NCBI GenBank assembly: GCA_002335945.1
Contig: DDDD01000012.1
Location: 15,277-50,614, forward strand
Direction: 5' to 3'
DNA length: 35,338 bases
Source: Porticoccaceae bacterium UBA1989
GTDB lineage: Bacteria; Pseudomonadota; Gammaproteobacteria; Pseudomonadales; Porticoccaceae
This document shows, in pieces, positions 24,016-32,910 of the stretch. The notes below the pieces were generated by a model. The model was given only the letters and a program-made list of their open reading frames with translations. It made no database searches and was not told the DNA's origin. The translations under genes and the position numbers were made by a program. Position 1 is the stretch's first letter; the number at the start of each line of letters is the position of its first letter.

Positions 24016-25254
24016 ATGCCAGCCTTCGACTATTCAGCTTATAACAGTGCAGGCAAACTCGTCAGCGGAGTGATCTCTGCGGACTCTGAGCGCCAGGCGC
24101 GACGACTGCTTAAGGAAAAGGAACTGCTGCCCGCAACGTTGGCGACAGTGACCGAGCAGCATACTAATAACAACAGCGATAAGCGCGGTAGTAAAAGCAG
24201 CGGACGCGGTCGTCGGGAAGCCCGAGTTAACAATTGGGACCTGTCGTTGCTCCTGCAACAGCAGGCTATTTTAATTCAGTCTGGCCTGCCCCTCGAAGAA
24301 GCATTGCGCATGACCATTGAGCAGGCAGAAACTGATCGTCAGCGACGCATGGTTGAAAGCTGGCGCAGTGAAATTACCGAGGGCCGAAGTTTCTCTGAAG
24401 CGCTTAGACGATCGCCCTATAAAATTCCTGAGAGCATTATTGCCGGTGTCGGTGTCGGCGAAGAGAGCGGCCATCTTCACAAGGTATTGATGCGTCTCGC
24501 GGAAGATCTTGAAAGCAATGCAGAAAATCGTAAAACCATTAGTCGGGCGATGATTTATCCGGCCACCTTGATTGCCACCTCTATTATTGTTGTGTCGATA
24601 ATGATGGTGTGGGTCGTACCGAAAATCACCGCTATCTTTTTAAGTTCCAAACGTGAACTGCCTTTAGTGACTCGAATCATTGTCGGCCTCAGTGAATTTA
24701 CTCAGGCCTATGGTCTGTTTGTACTCGCCCTAATTGTAGCCCTGGTATTTGCTTTTGGTCGGGCCATGCAAAACCCCGCACGCAAAGAACGCTGGCACGA
24801 GTTGATGTTGAATATGCCCGGCATGGGTCGCTGGATTCGTATGGCTAACATCTCTGATTGGGCGCGCAGTCTGGGTGTGTTATTGACCAATGGTGTTCCC
24901 GCGCTCGCCGCCCTAACCATTTCGTCAGCCGTGGTGAGTAACCTGCATTTGCGGCGTAAATTTGAAGCGGTAACCGAGGGGATGCGTCAGGGCAGTAGTT
25001 TGCAAAAAGCCCTGGAAGACAGTCAGATTGGCAGCGGGTTTTTGATTCATATGGTCGGCAGTGGCGAGGCCTCCAGTGAGTTAGATAAAATGCTATTGCG
25101 GGTTTCAGAGTATTACTCGGTGCGTTTAAATAATGCGGTCGAAGTTTTTTTAAAACTGGTTAATCCGATTTTAATTATTTTTATGGGCATGATTATTCTG
25201 TCCGTCGTGGCGGCAGTAATGCTGCCGATAATGGATATGAACAATATGATCTGA
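24016..25254 (+). CDS. gspF: Type II secretion inner-membrane platform protein GspF
   Basis: GspF is the polytopic platform protein thought to pass movement of GspE to the growing pseudopilus. The 412-residue product has two T2SSF domains. The first (about 70-180) contains LLLQQQAILIQSGLPLEEAL and GVGVGEESGHLHKVLMRLA; the second (about 270-390) contains NISDWARSLGVLLTNGVPALAAL and MVGSGEASSELDKMLLRVSEYY. Membrane helices lie near 181-203, 232-249 and 381-405. The N-terminal FDYSAYNSAGKLVSGVISADS is standard. It starts 2 bases after gspE. A Ser/Arg-rich linker near 50-70 is longer than usual but does not break a domain. Confidence 0.96.
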   Translation: MPAFDYSAYNSAGKLVSGVISADSERQARRLLKEKELLPATLATVTEQHTNNNSDKRGSKSSGRGRREARVNNWDLSLLLQQQAILIQSGLPLEEALRMTIEQAETDRQRRMVESWRSEITEGRSFSEALRRSPYKIPESIIAGVGVGEESGHLHKVLMRLAEDLESNAENRKTISRAMIYPATLIATSIIVVSIMMVWVVPKITAIFLSSKRELPLVTRIIVGLSEFTQAYGLFVLALIVALVFAFGRAMQNPARKERWHELMLNMPGMGRWIRMANISDWARSLGVLLTNGVPALAALTISSAVVSNLHLRRKFEAVTEGMRQGSSLQKALEDSQIGSGFLIHMVGSGEASSELDKMLLRVSEYYSVRLNNAVEVFLKLVNPILIIFMGMIILSVVAAVMLPIMDMNNMI

Positions 25255-25320
25255 TGGGGTGAGGTCGGTTGTTCATCTATGAGGATCGTTATCTGTAATT
25301 TATTTTTAAGGTGTTTTTTT

Positions 25321-25752
25321 ATGACTACAAATAATAGGCAAGCGGGTTTTACCCTAATCGAAATGATGGTTGTAGTCGTGGTTATTGCCTTGTTGGGCGC
25401 CATGATTGGCCCCACATTATTTAAGAAGGTTCAGCAGGCAGAAGAGACCCGCGTCGCGCAGGATATTCGTACGGTTGAGAGTGCGCTGAAATTCTATCGC
25501 CTCGATAACTACCGTTATCCTTCTCAGGCTCAGGGCCTCAATGTTTTGCTCACGCCCCCAACAGGTAACGGCGCGGCGAAATGGAATGGACCCTATCTGG
25601 AATCAATGCCTGCAGATCCCTGGGGCGAACCTTACAAATATGCCAATCCTGGTACCCATGGTAAAGATATTGAGGTGTTTACTTTGGGCGTCGATAATCA
25701 GGTGGGCGGTGAAGGTTCCGATAAGGATTGGGGCAATTGGAATATCAGGTAA
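25321..25752 (+). CDS. gspG: Major pseudopilin GspG
   Basis: GspG is the main subunit of the T2SS pseudopilus. From the ATG at 25321 the prepilin has 143 residues: a short leader cut by prepilin peptidase after Gly9 (RQAG-FTLIE), Phe10 at the mature N-terminus, Glu14 at +5, a hydrophobic stem helix and a C-terminal globular part. The C-terminal GVDNQVGGEGSDKDWGNW carries the calcium-binding acidic loop of GspG proteins. A well-placed AAGGTG (25308-25313, 7 bases before the ATG) supports this start over the ATG at 25279, which would make the leader unusually long. No prepilin peptidase gene (gspO/pilD) is in the window. A hairpin sits on its stop codon. Confidence 0.97.
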   Translation: MTTNNRQAGFTLIEMMVVVVVIALLGAMIGPTLFKKVQQAEETRVAQDIRTVESALKFYRLDNYRYPSQAQGLNVLLTPPTGNGAAKWNGPYLESMPADPWGEPYKYANPGTHGKDIEVFTLGVDNQVGGEGSDKDWGNWNIR

Positions 25753-25760
25753 CTGATATT
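25741..25760 (+). repeat. Perfect hairpin spanning the gspG stop codon
   Basis: AATATCAG (25741-25748) and CTGATATT (25753-25760) are exact reverse complements around the 4-base loop GTAA, which contains the first part of the TAA stop (25750-25752). It lies at the only sizeable gap inside the gspG-gspD run. No U-run follows. A role in stabilising the gspG mRNA or reducing read-through into the minor pseudopilins is inference. Confidence 0.55.
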
Positions 25761-25798
25761 TCATAAGACTACCCATAAACTATCCATACTTATCCCCA

Positions 25799-26386
25799 AT
25801 GAATATTAATCGCCAGCGCGGTTTTACTCTGATTGAAGTCGCTGTTGTGGTGATGATTGTCGCCACGATTTCTGCGATGAGTTTACTGGCGATAAATCAG
25901 GCTTTTGATCGGCGCTATTCCAACGAAGCCGAAAAACTTCATATCTGGTTACAGCAGCTGGGAGAGCGCTCTTCCCTCGAAGGCGCAGCCTATGGCGTTA
26001 TGACTGAATGGCTCACGACTGAGGGCCTGGTGACGGAAGAGCCTGAATCTTTTCGGGCAATTCAGTTGCGCGCTGTGGTTTATTATCGAATGCGTTGGGT
26101 CGCTGTCACCTCACCAGAACCCTTTATTCTTAGCGACGGCTCTAGCATCGATTGGCTAGTGGACTCGGTTAATGAATCAGAACAACTTTTACCACAAGAG
26201 GAAAATCTGGTTAATACAGCGGGCGATGACATTGAGCGCCTCCTGCCAGAGATCGCTTTTCTACCCGATGGCTATATCGAACCCAGTGGTGAAATACGAT
26301 TAGCTTTTGACTCTTTCGCGGACAGCTATGGTTACCAATGGGACGACAAGACGTCCGCCATGGTGATGGAGCGTTACAGGGAATGA
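25799..26386 (+). CDS. gspH: Minor pseudopilin GspH
   Basis: GspH is a minor pseudopilin that joins the tip complex to the GspG fibre. The 195-residue prepilin has a short leader cut after Gly8 (RQRG-FTLIEVAVV), Glu at +5, a hydrophobic helix, then a beta-rich globular domain with many acidic residues and an ending typical of GspH (GEIRLAFDSFADSYGYQWD). It starts 46 bases after gspG with no clear ribosome site, so its expression may be low or coupled to upstream translation. Assignment to H rather than another minor pseudopilin rests on its position between G and I and on its size. Confidence 0.9.
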   Translation: MNINRQRGFTLIEVAVVVMIVATISAMSLLAINQAFDRRYSNEAEKLHIWLQQLGERSSLEGAAYGVMTEWLTTEGLVTEEPESFRAIQLRAVVYYRMRWVAVTSPEPFILSDGSSIDWLVDSVNESEQLLPQEENLVNTAGDDIERLLPEIAFLPDGYIEPSGEIRLAFDSFADSYGYQWDDKTSAMVMERYRE

Positions 26387-26787
26387 GCATTGGAATGAAG
26401 CATGCTAAAGCCAAGGGTTTTACCCTAATCGAAGTCGCTGTCGCTCTGGTCATTTTAAGCTGGGTTCTCGGCAGTGCTATTTTTATGGTGCAGCAGTACG
26501 CGGATGAGCGACTGCGACTTCGGGAACGTTTTTTCTCAAGCTCCGTGGCCTGGAATCGCTTAATGGAACGCTATCAGGATTCTCAGGGTTGGATTGCAAA
26601 ATCCGGCGACAATACCAAACAGCGCAAAGGTGTTGATGACCAAGCCGGGCAGGGCTGGCGCTGGACCATGAATATTGAAGCGGCCATGGGCCAGGATCTG
26701 TATCGCTACGAAGTTACTGCGGGTTCAGAAGACAGTGAGCGCAATGCCGCTTCTCTTGCCATGTTTCTGATTGATAAAAACCCATGA
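26383..26787 (+). CDS. gspI: Minor pseudopilin GspI
   Basis: GspI forms the tip core with GspJ and GspK. From the ATG at 26383 the prepilin has 134 residues, a basic leader cut after Gly12 (KAKG-FTLIEVAVAL), Glu at +5, a stem helix and a small globular end. The ATG overlaps the gspH TGA (ATGA), the same coupling used at I/J, J/K, K/L and L/M. A frame opening at 26338 would place 15 extra residues ahead of the leader and is unlikely; an ATG at 26395 is a possible later start. The short globular domain and position fit GspI. Confidence 0.91.
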   Translation: MSIGMKHAKAKGFTLIEVAVALVILSWVLGSAIFMVQQYADERLRLRERFFSSSVAWNRLMERYQDSQGWIAKSGDNTKQRKGVDDQAGQGWRWTMNIEAAMGQDLYRYEVTAGSEDSERNAASLAMFLIDKNP

Positions 26788-27395
26788 CTAGCCTTCCCCG
26801 CCAACGAGGCTTTACGCTGATCGAAACCGTGGTTTCCCTGCTTCTATTAGCCGTGGTTTCCATGATGTCTTATCAGGCCGTGGAGGTTGTTTTGGGTACC
26901 AATGAACGGAGTCGCGGTGATCTTGCTGATGAGATGCAGTTGCAGCGTGCCTGGCAGATTATTGGCCGCGATATTCTCCATCTGCGACCCAGACTCTATG
27001 CCGACGGGCTGGGTTCTATAGAGCCCGCTTATATCACCGACACTAGCGAATTCGGTGTGCGTTTTAGCCGGGGGGGTGGGCCCATGGTGCGCTCCAATCC
27101 CAGTGGAGTCAGACGTATTGATTACCGAATTAATGAAGACCAGCAGCTGGTGCGTAGCTCCTGGGCTATTAGTGAATCTCCGCGCCTTAGCGACGGCTCT
27201 GTAATGGTTCTGTTGGATAATGTGGACAGCGTCGTTTTTGAGCAGCTAACCAATGAGTTTTTGTATGACCCCAACTGGCCTCCACTGAATAGAAAAGTGT
27301 CCTCCAAGGCGCTGCCAAAAATGATTCGCGTCATTATTGAGCTTGAGTCCGGCACCGAGACCTCCAAACTGTTTCCGGGGGTGCATTCAGAATGA
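26784..27395 (+). CDS. gspJ: Minor pseudopilin GspJ
   Basis: GspJ is a tip pseudopilin. The 203-residue prepilin has a leader cut after Gly9 (RQRG-FTLIETVVSLL), Glu at +5 and a globular domain. The domain contains the GspJ hallmark ELQLQRAWQIIGRDI-type segment (here EMQLQRAWQIIGRDILHLRPR), RRIDYRINEDQQLVR and VIIELESGTETSKLFPG near the end. Its ATG overlaps the gspI TGA and its TGA overlaps the gspK ATG. Length is in the family range (about 190-240). Confidence 0.93.
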   Translation: MTSLPRQRGFTLIETVVSLLLLAVVSMMSYQAVEVVLGTNERSRGDLADEMQLQRAWQIIGRDILHLRPRLYADGLGSIEPAYITDTSEFGVRFSRGGGPMVRSNPSGVRRIDYRINEDQQLVRSSWAISESPRLSDGSVMVLLDNVDSVVFEQLTNEFLYDPNWPPLNRKVSSKALPKMIRVIIELESGTETSKLFPGVHSE

Positions 27396-28549
27396 TTGTT
27401 AACCTTAGACGCAGAACGGTAGTAGCGACCGGCTCCAAACAGCGCGGCGTTGCCCTGTTGGCCTCATTGATACTAATGTTGGCTGTGGTTATGGCCCTGG
27501 CCAATATTTTTTATCGTCACCAAATAAATGTTGCTCAGGCCACTAGCGCTCTCCATGGTGATCAGGCGTTATTGCTGGCCATCAGTGGTGAAAACTGGGC
27601 GCGAGACCTGCTCTCAGAGGGATTAGATGACCCAGATGTTGATAGTTTCGACGAAGACTGGGCCCAGGCCATGCCTCTAATGCCCGTTGACGGCGGACAG
27701 CTCAGTGGCTGTATTTCTGATTTGCAGGCCAACATTAATCTCAATAATTTCGCCGCTTACGGCGTCCAGACCTTAAAAGACGAAATGGACAGCGAAGTGG
27801 TAGGCCATGCCAAGCTATGGATTAATTTACTCCAGCTACTGGAGTTCTCTGCAGACCCCTCGCGCATCGCAACCATTATCGACTGGGTGGATGAAGATTC
27901 TACCCCTATCAATAGCTGGGGTGCCGAACAGGCCGACTACGACAGTATGCAGACACCTCGGGTGCCGGCTAATTCACGGATATCAGATATCAGCGAACTG
28001 GCCGCCATCAGTGGCTACGAGGTCTACGAGGTACAGCGTCTGGCGCCATGGTTAGCCGCCCTGCCAACGACCACCAAAATCAATATCAATACCGCCTCCG
28101 ATGAGGTGCTAATCGCACTGGGCGGTGACTTTGCAGAGCAATTTATGGAAGTAGTGATAGAAGATCGGCCATTTGCGGCTGTGGCCGACTTTCATCAGGC
28201 GATTAGCCTGGCGTTTCAGTTCAGCCTGCCCGATACCACCATGCGTTGGCCGGCGAGCCTAGTAGATGTGAAATCAGATTACTTTCAGCTTTATATGGAA
28301 GTCAGTCTGGGAGAGGCACGCATCGAAGTAAAAAGTATAATGGACCGAAGCGAGCGCGGTGCGCCGGTGATAATCTCCCGGGAAGTGGTGGTGGTTCCAG
28401 CGAGTTTGCCGGAACAGGGCCCAGAGAAACTGTCTGCCGCTGAAGAATTATTTGCCGACGAGGCATACGAGGGAAGAAATATTAATCAGTCCATGGAGAC
28501 CAACAGAGTGCAGCCAGCATGTTTAATGATGGGAGAGTTCACTCAATGA
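27392..28549 (+). CDS. gspK: Pseudopilus tip protein GspK
   Basis: GspK caps the pseudopilus and is the largest pseudopilin. The 385-residue product has a leader cut after Gly19 (KQRG-VALLASLILML) and, as normal for GspK, no Glu at +5 (Ala here). The large domain contains ISDLQANINLNN, IIDWVDEDS, and a helix-hairpin-helix-like part with TTTKININTASDEVLIALG. The family's insertion domain explains the length. Overlaps of 4 bases with gspJ and gspL indicate coupled translation. Confidence 0.95.
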   Translation: MIVNLRRRTVVATGSKQRGVALLASLILMLAVVMALANIFYRHQINVAQATSALHGDQALLLAISGENWARDLLSEGLDDPDVDSFDEDWAQAMPLMPVDGGQLSGCISDLQANINLNNFAAYGVQTLKDEMDSEVVGHAKLWINLLQLLEFSADPSRIATIIDWVDEDSTPINSWGAEQADYDSMQTPRVPANSRISDISELAAISGYEVYEVQRLAPWLAALPTTTKININTASDEVLIALGGDFAEQFMEVVIEDRPFAAVADFHQAISLAFQFSLPDTTMRWPASLVDVKSDYFQLYMEVSLGEARIEVKSIMDRSERGAPVIISREVVVVPASLPEQGPEKLSAAEELFADEAYEGRNINQSMETNRVQPACLMMGEFTQ

Positions 28550-29679
28550 GCCGCTTAATAGCCCATTCAGCAGACCATATTCACTGTCTTGATAAGCGTC
28601 TTATCGTTGATGGCGATCCAAGCCTGTCGGCTGCGCAATCAATGAGCCTTTGGGTTCCATCCGAGCGTGTCGCCGTTCACCTGGTAGACGTTCCCACTGC
28701 CCCAGAGCGCAAATGGGCCGAGCTGATTCCCTGGGTGCTAGAAGATAGAATTTTACAGCCAGTCGATGAAATGCATTTTGTGATTGTTGGGCGGGTAGAC
28801 AACAACCAGCTGCAGATCCTGGCCGTTAGCCAGCAGGACATACAAGACTGGCAGCGTGTTGCTAAGAATGCAGGGGTTGCTGCCACCTCAATGACTCCAG
28901 ATTTTCTGGCCCTACCCTGGGAAGCCGGTCGCATTAGTATTGGCTGGCGCGAAGGCGTCTGTCTGGTGCGGCATTCTGCACAGGGAGGCTTCGCGGCTAA
29001 ACCCGCTGCTGCCTGGGCCATGATTGATAGCCTGATCGCGGCCTCAGACATTGCACCAAGGTTTTCTATTTCGATCCCCGATGCCGATCTTGTGCCAGAG
29101 CATCTCAGGGCCATGGCCGATATCAATGACTCAGCGATTGACTGGCAGTTTGGCGAATGCCCGCCAGCGTCCAACCTACTCACAGGTAAATTTAAATCAC
29201 AGCCAGTGCGTACGAAGTCCAATACCTGGTTGCCTGTTATTGGCTTAGCCGCCATAACCGCGGTGCTGCTATTTGCCTATCTGCAGATATCGAGCAATCT
29301 GTATAGCCAGCAGATAGAGACAATGGGAAAGCAGGCGCAAAGTGCCTATAGCCGCCTGTTTACAGGGCGAAAACCCCAGCCGATGGAGCTGCGAGACGCT
29401 GCTGAACTGCAGCTGAGTAAGCTGTTTAAACAGCAACAGAGTTTGCAGGCAGCGCCTATTGCCGCGCTCGTTGCTCTGGATCAGTTAATGGCAGACTGCG
29501 AATGTGATCTTGTTGCTATGACCGCAGACCAAGAGGGCATGCGCCTAGATATCAGCAATGCTGGGAATCTAGAAATTCATACCATCAGCGTTCCGGGCCA
29601 TCAGTTATCGAGCACCCCAGGTGACAAAGAAGATGCCATTATATTAACCGTGGTAGCCAGAGCAGGGGGTGCGGAATGA
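28546..29679 (+). CDS. gspL: Type II secretion inner-membrane protein GspL
   Basis: GspL anchors GspE to the membrane and links it to GspM and the pseudopilus. From the ATG at 28546 it has 377 residues. An actin-like cytoplasmic domain (WVPSERVAVHLVDVPTAPERKWAELIPWVLEDRI) runs to about 225, one membrane helix lies at about 229-247, and a periplasmic ferredoxin-like domain follows. This start overlaps the gspK stop (ATGA) and has GGGAGAG upstream. An ATG at 28519 is in frame but would overlap gspK by 31 bases and add nine residues. The sequence is variable outside the core, as usual for GspL. Confidence 0.93.
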   Translation: MSRLIAHSADHIHCLDKRLIVDGDPSLSAAQSMSLWVPSERVAVHLVDVPTAPERKWAELIPWVLEDRILQPVDEMHFVIVGRVDNNQLQILAVSQQDIQDWQRVAKNAGVAATSMTPDFLALPWEAGRISIGWREGVCLVRHSAQGGFAAKPAAAWAMIDSLIAASDIAPRFSISIPDADLVPEHLRAMADINDSAIDWQFGECPPASNLLTGKFKSQPVRTKSNTWLPVIGLAAITAVLLFAYLQISSNLYSQQIETMGKQAQSAYSRLFTGRKPQPMELRDAAELQLSKLFKQQQSLQAAPIAALVALDQLMADCECDLVAMTADQEGMRLDISNAGNLEIHTISVPGHQLSSTPGDKEDAIILTVVARAGGAE

Positions 29680-30191
29680 ACAGTCGAACCATTCAGCAAG
29701 CCTTTGAGAATCTCCAGCCGAGAGAAAGATATTTTGTCAGCGCCGGTGCGGTGTTGGTTGTTATCGCCGCCATTTACTTGGCTTTTTTACCTCTGAGCGA
29801 AAAGCATAGTCAGCTTGCAGGACAGCACAGCAAGTTACAGGCCGACCTGACCTGGCTTCAGGCGCAAGCATCGACAGTGCGGCGCCTGGTCAATAGCTGT
29901 TCTGGTAGAGAGTTAAGCGCAGGCATGGATAGAGATGTAATCACCAAACTCGTCAAGCGCAGTCAGCTACGGGTCGATAAGATCTCGGAAACAGCCAGTG
30001 GTATTTCATTGCGGTTTAATGGTTCCGATGCCAATCGAATGGTACGCCTGGCCCATCAGATTAGCTGTGAAGGCTTTGCGGTCTTGAGTTTCGAGTTCAG
30101 TGCTAAGACTAAAGATTCTAAAACCGTCGGTTCCTCATCAGCCTTAGCAGGCAATTATGTTGGGATGATGGAGGTGCAACGTGTCAACTAA
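29676..30191 (+). CDS. gspM: Type II secretion inner-membrane protein GspM
   Basis: GspM is a small bitopic protein that partners GspL in the inner-membrane platform. The 171-residue product has a short cytoplasmic start (FENLQPRERYFVSAG), one membrane helix at about 21-39, a coiled-coil-like stretch after it (SEKHSQLAGQHSKLQADLTWLQAQASTVRRL), and a periplasmic ferredoxin-like domain. The ERxxxxxG motif before the helix is typical of GspM. It overlaps gspL by 4 bases and gspC by 11. Identity rests on topology, motif and position; GspM is weakly conserved. Confidence 0.91.
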   Translation: MNSRTIQQAFENLQPRERYFVSAGAVLVVIAAIYLAFLPLSEKHSQLAGQHSKLQADLTWLQAQASTVRRLVNSCSGRELSAGMDRDVITKLVKRSQLRVDKISETASGISLRFNGSDANRMVRLAHQISCEGFAVLSFEFSAKTKDSKTVGSSSALAGNYVGMMEVQRVN

Positions 30192-30984
30192 ACACTCAAA
30201 AGCCATGACGCCGGTACTGATTGCCCAGCGGGTTGTGATGGTTGCACTGCCATTTGTCTGCATGTATTTAATCGTACTGACAGTGATGCAGTTTACTCAA
30301 ACCACTGAACCCCAAAAGCCTATGGCCAGGATACCCAGTGTGAAGGTCCTGTATTGGAACTGGTTCCGTGGTGCACCTCAAATAGCCATCGACACTGAGG
30401 AGCAGCTCGGCCAGCTGGAAGATGCAAAAATTAACGCCATCCTCCTCGGCGTAATGATTGCCGGAGATGCTTCCTCTGCAACCCTCAAGTTTAACGGTAA
30501 GCCCGAAGCGGTTTATCATAAGGGCGATAACCTGGGGTCAAATACCAGTCTTGTGGAGATTGAACCCTACCGCATTGTGGTGAAGCAAAACGGCATCAAC
30601 AGACAGGTGCTGATGAAAAAGCCAGATGCCATTATGACCAGCGAAGAGGCCTCATCGGATCAGTCTGCCGAGGAAAACGGTTTTGCTTTGGCCAATATGT
30701 TTGGGGCTGTGCCGGTTAATATTGGCGGAAACTCTGGCCTAAAAATGAACAATCTCTCGGATGAGATTAAAATATTGGCAGATATCCAGGAAGGGGACGT
30801 TGTGATGCAGGTAGATGGGCTATCTATTCAGAGCCTATTAGAAGATCCCACTAAATGGATGAGTTATAGTGGTTCTAGCAGCCTGCCAGTTACCGTTATT
30901 CGTCAGGGTCAGGAGGAAATTATCTATGTTAATGCCGCCAGCCTGTCAGCTAAAATGTTACCGAAACTTGGATTAAGTCAATAA
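30181..30984 (+). CDS. gspC: Type II secretion linker protein GspC
   Basis: GspC connects the inner-membrane platform with the N0 domain of the GspD secretin and may help choose substrates. The 267-residue product starts with GTG at 30181, preceded by GGAGG. It has an inner-membrane helix at about 18-38, a homology region at about 81-147 (INAILLGVMIAGDASSATLKF, YHKGD), a Ser/Glu-rich linker, and a PDZ-like domain at about 176-252 (ADIQEGDVVMQVDGLSIQS). In most T2SS clusters gspC and gspD come first, or are divergent as in Pseudomonas xcp; here they follow gspM. It overlaps gspM by 11 bases. Confidence 0.93.
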   Translation: MSTKHSKAMTPVLIAQRVVMVALPFVCMYLIVLTVMQFTQTTEPQKPMARIPSVKVLYWNWFRGAPQIAIDTEEQLGQLEDAKINAILLGVMIAGDASSATLKFNGKPEAVYHKGDNLGSNTSLVEIEPYRIVVKQNGINRQVLMKKPDAIMTSEEASSDQSAEENGFALANMFGAVPVNIGGNSGLKMNNLSDEIKILADIQEGDVVMQVDGLSIQSLLEDPTKWMSYSGSSSLPVTVIRQGQEEIIYVNAASLSAKMLPKLGLSQ

Positions 30985-30985
30985 C

Positions 30986-32905
30986 ATGAAAATTACAATA
31001 ATGAAGCGAAAAACTATCCTGGCCCGCAGCCTAGTAAATCTTGGTGGCGCATTGGTGCTGATGTTGGGTCTTATCGTCGACGCTAGTGCAGAAGAGCAGG
31101 TGCGAATTAACTTTCGCGATGCAGATATTCGCAGTGTTATCGAAAGTGTTGCCGAGATTACCGGAAAATCCTTTGTTCTAGACCCAAGGGTAAAAGGCAA
31201 GGTGACTATTATTGCGCCACAGGCGATTGATATCTCATTACTCTATTCAGCCGTGTTATCCGCCATTCAGGTACAGGGTTTTCAAGCCGTCGAAGATGGC
31301 GCCGTGACTCGGATCGTGCCCTTTAATCAGGCCTTTAGTTTTGCCGGTGGCACTGGCGACAACCAGCTTGAAACTCAGGTACTAAAAATTAAGTATGTTC
31401 AGGCCGCCACCTTGGTGCCTGTACTCAAGCCGATGCTAAGTAACGGCGCGCGACTGATGGCCTTTGCCCAGAGTAACTATCTGGTGGTCTCCGATATTCG
31501 CAGCAATGTGATTCAGCTTAAGGCGTTAATTAAAGAGATGGATGACCCAGATCACAGCATGGTTGAGGTTATTAATCTGGAGTATATTTCTGCCGCAGAA
31601 GCCGTACATATTGCTGGCCAGCTCAAGCAGTTGCAAAAACAGGATCTATCGCTGGTTGAAGATGGCCTAAACAATCGCGTAATTGTTAGCGGCCCGGGTA
31701 TTGCCCGCAAAGCCTTTAAGACTATGCTTTTGGCCCTCGATTTGCCCACCACCAAAAAAGGCGGTGTTGAAGTTATTTACCTCGATTATTCCCGTGCAGC
31801 AGAAATAAAACCCATTATTGATGGCATGCTCACCTCGGATGTTTTTTTGCGCCTAGCCGGAGAGTCTGGCGGTGACAAAAAATCGAAGGACAGCTACAAA
31901 ATCGCCATTGACGAGCTCAATAATGCATTAATTATTGCGGCCTCTTCTGCGGTTATTCGTGAAATTAAAAATGTGGTGAGCAAGCTCGATCGATCGCGAC
32001 CTCAGGTATTAATTGAAGCGGTTATTGCTGAGCTTTCCGAAGACCAGGCCAGAGACATCAGTGCCAATCTGGTTTACACCAGCAAAAATCGCGGCGGTTA
32101 CCTGACCAATTTTGATGGTTTACTCTCCTCGTTATTAGGCGCCGGTTTAGGCAGTCCCACAGACGAGTCTATCGCTTCAGCCATAGGCCAGTTACCCAAG
32201 TCTACCCTTGGTGTGGCAGGTGATTTTGACAGGACTACCGGCAAAGGCATGGGCCTGCTTATTCAGGCGTTAAAGACCGATGGTAGTACCAATATTCTCT
32301 CCACACCCTCAGTGGTTACCCTCGACAATGAAGAGGCTACATTGTCAGTGGGCGAAGAAGTGCCCTTTGTGACAGGCAGTTTTTCTAGCATCAATAACAA
32401 TAGTTCTAACAGTAATCCCTTTACTACCGTCAACCGCGAAGAGGTTGGTGTGATGTTAAAGGTGAAGCCGCAAATCAGTAAGGGAAACGCTGTGCGTCTG
32501 GAGATTGAGCAGGAATCCTCAAAAGTGAAAAGCGGTGAGCCTGGCTTGCAGACCACCTCAAAAAGCACCATGCAAACCAACGTTATGATTCAAGATGGCG
32601 AGCTACTTATTTTGGGTGGTCTTATCGAAGATCAATCAGACAATACCGAGTCTAAGGTACCCTTATTGGGCGACATCCCCTTGCTGGGTCGACTCTTTAA
32701 GTCATCCAATAAAAGCGATAGTCAGACGGTATTAATGATGTTTATTCGCCCGACGATTATTCGTACGGCTGAAGATGCCCGCCAGTTATCTAATCGCAAA
32801 TTTGAACATCTGATCACCCGTGATCTGGACGGTAAGGCCGACGGCCCGCTAAACGAGCGCTTACAAGAATTTATGGAACGGGTAGACATTAAAACGGAAG
32901 AGTAA
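30986..32905 (+). CDS. gspD: Type II secretion secretin GspD
   Basis: GspD forms the outer-membrane gate of the T2SS. The 639-residue protein has a signal peptide ending at DASA-EE (about residue 35), then N0 (about 38-112, INFRDADIRSVIESVAEITGKSFVLDPRVKG). The N1, N2 and N3 ring domains end near 335, and the secretin core begins at RPQVLIEAVIAELS. The core contains NILSTPSVVTLDNEEA and VGEEVPFVTG, and near the end GGLIEDQSDNTESKVPLLGDIPLLGRLF. The short C-terminal tail gives no obvious pilotin-binding domain, and no gspS-like lipoprotein lies nearby; GspA/GspB directly downstream may serve its assembly. It starts one base after the gspC stop. Confidence 0.97.
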   Translation: MKITIMKRKTILARSLVNLGGALVLMLGLIVDASAEEQVRINFRDADIRSVIESVAEITGKSFVLDPRVKGKVTIIAPQAIDISLLYSAVLSAIQVQGFQAVEDGAVTRIVPFNQAFSFAGGTGDNQLETQVLKIKYVQAATLVPVLKPMLSNGARLMAFAQSNYLVVSDIRSNVIQLKALIKEMDDPDHSMVEVINLEYISAAEAVHIAGQLKQLQKQDLSLVEDGLNNRVIVSGPGIARKAFKTMLLALDLPTTKKGGVEVIYLDYSRAAEIKPIIDGMLTSDVFLRLAGESGGDKKSKDSYKIAIDELNNALIIAASSAVIREIKNVVSKLDRSRPQVLIEAVIAELSEDQARDISANLVYTSKNRGGYLTNFDGLLSSLLGAGLGSPTDESIASAIGQLPKSTLGVAGDFDRTTGKGMGLLIQALKTDGSTNILSTPSVVTLDNEEATLSVGEEVPFVTGSFSSINNNSSNSNPFTTVNREEVGVMLKVKPQISKGNAVRLEIEQESSKVKSGEPGLQTTSKSTMQTNVMIQDGELLILGGLIEDQSDNTESKVPLLGDIPLLGRLFKSSNKSDSQTVLMMFIRPTIIRTAEDARQLSNRKFEHLITRDLDGKADGPLNERLQEFMERVDIKTEE

Positions 32906-32910
32906 ACGGC

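Noticed and set aside
25279..25320. Upstream ATG for gspG adding 14 residues.
   Set aside because: The ATG at 25321 has a well-spaced AAGGTG and gives a normal 9-residue prepilin leader; the longer leader would be atypical.
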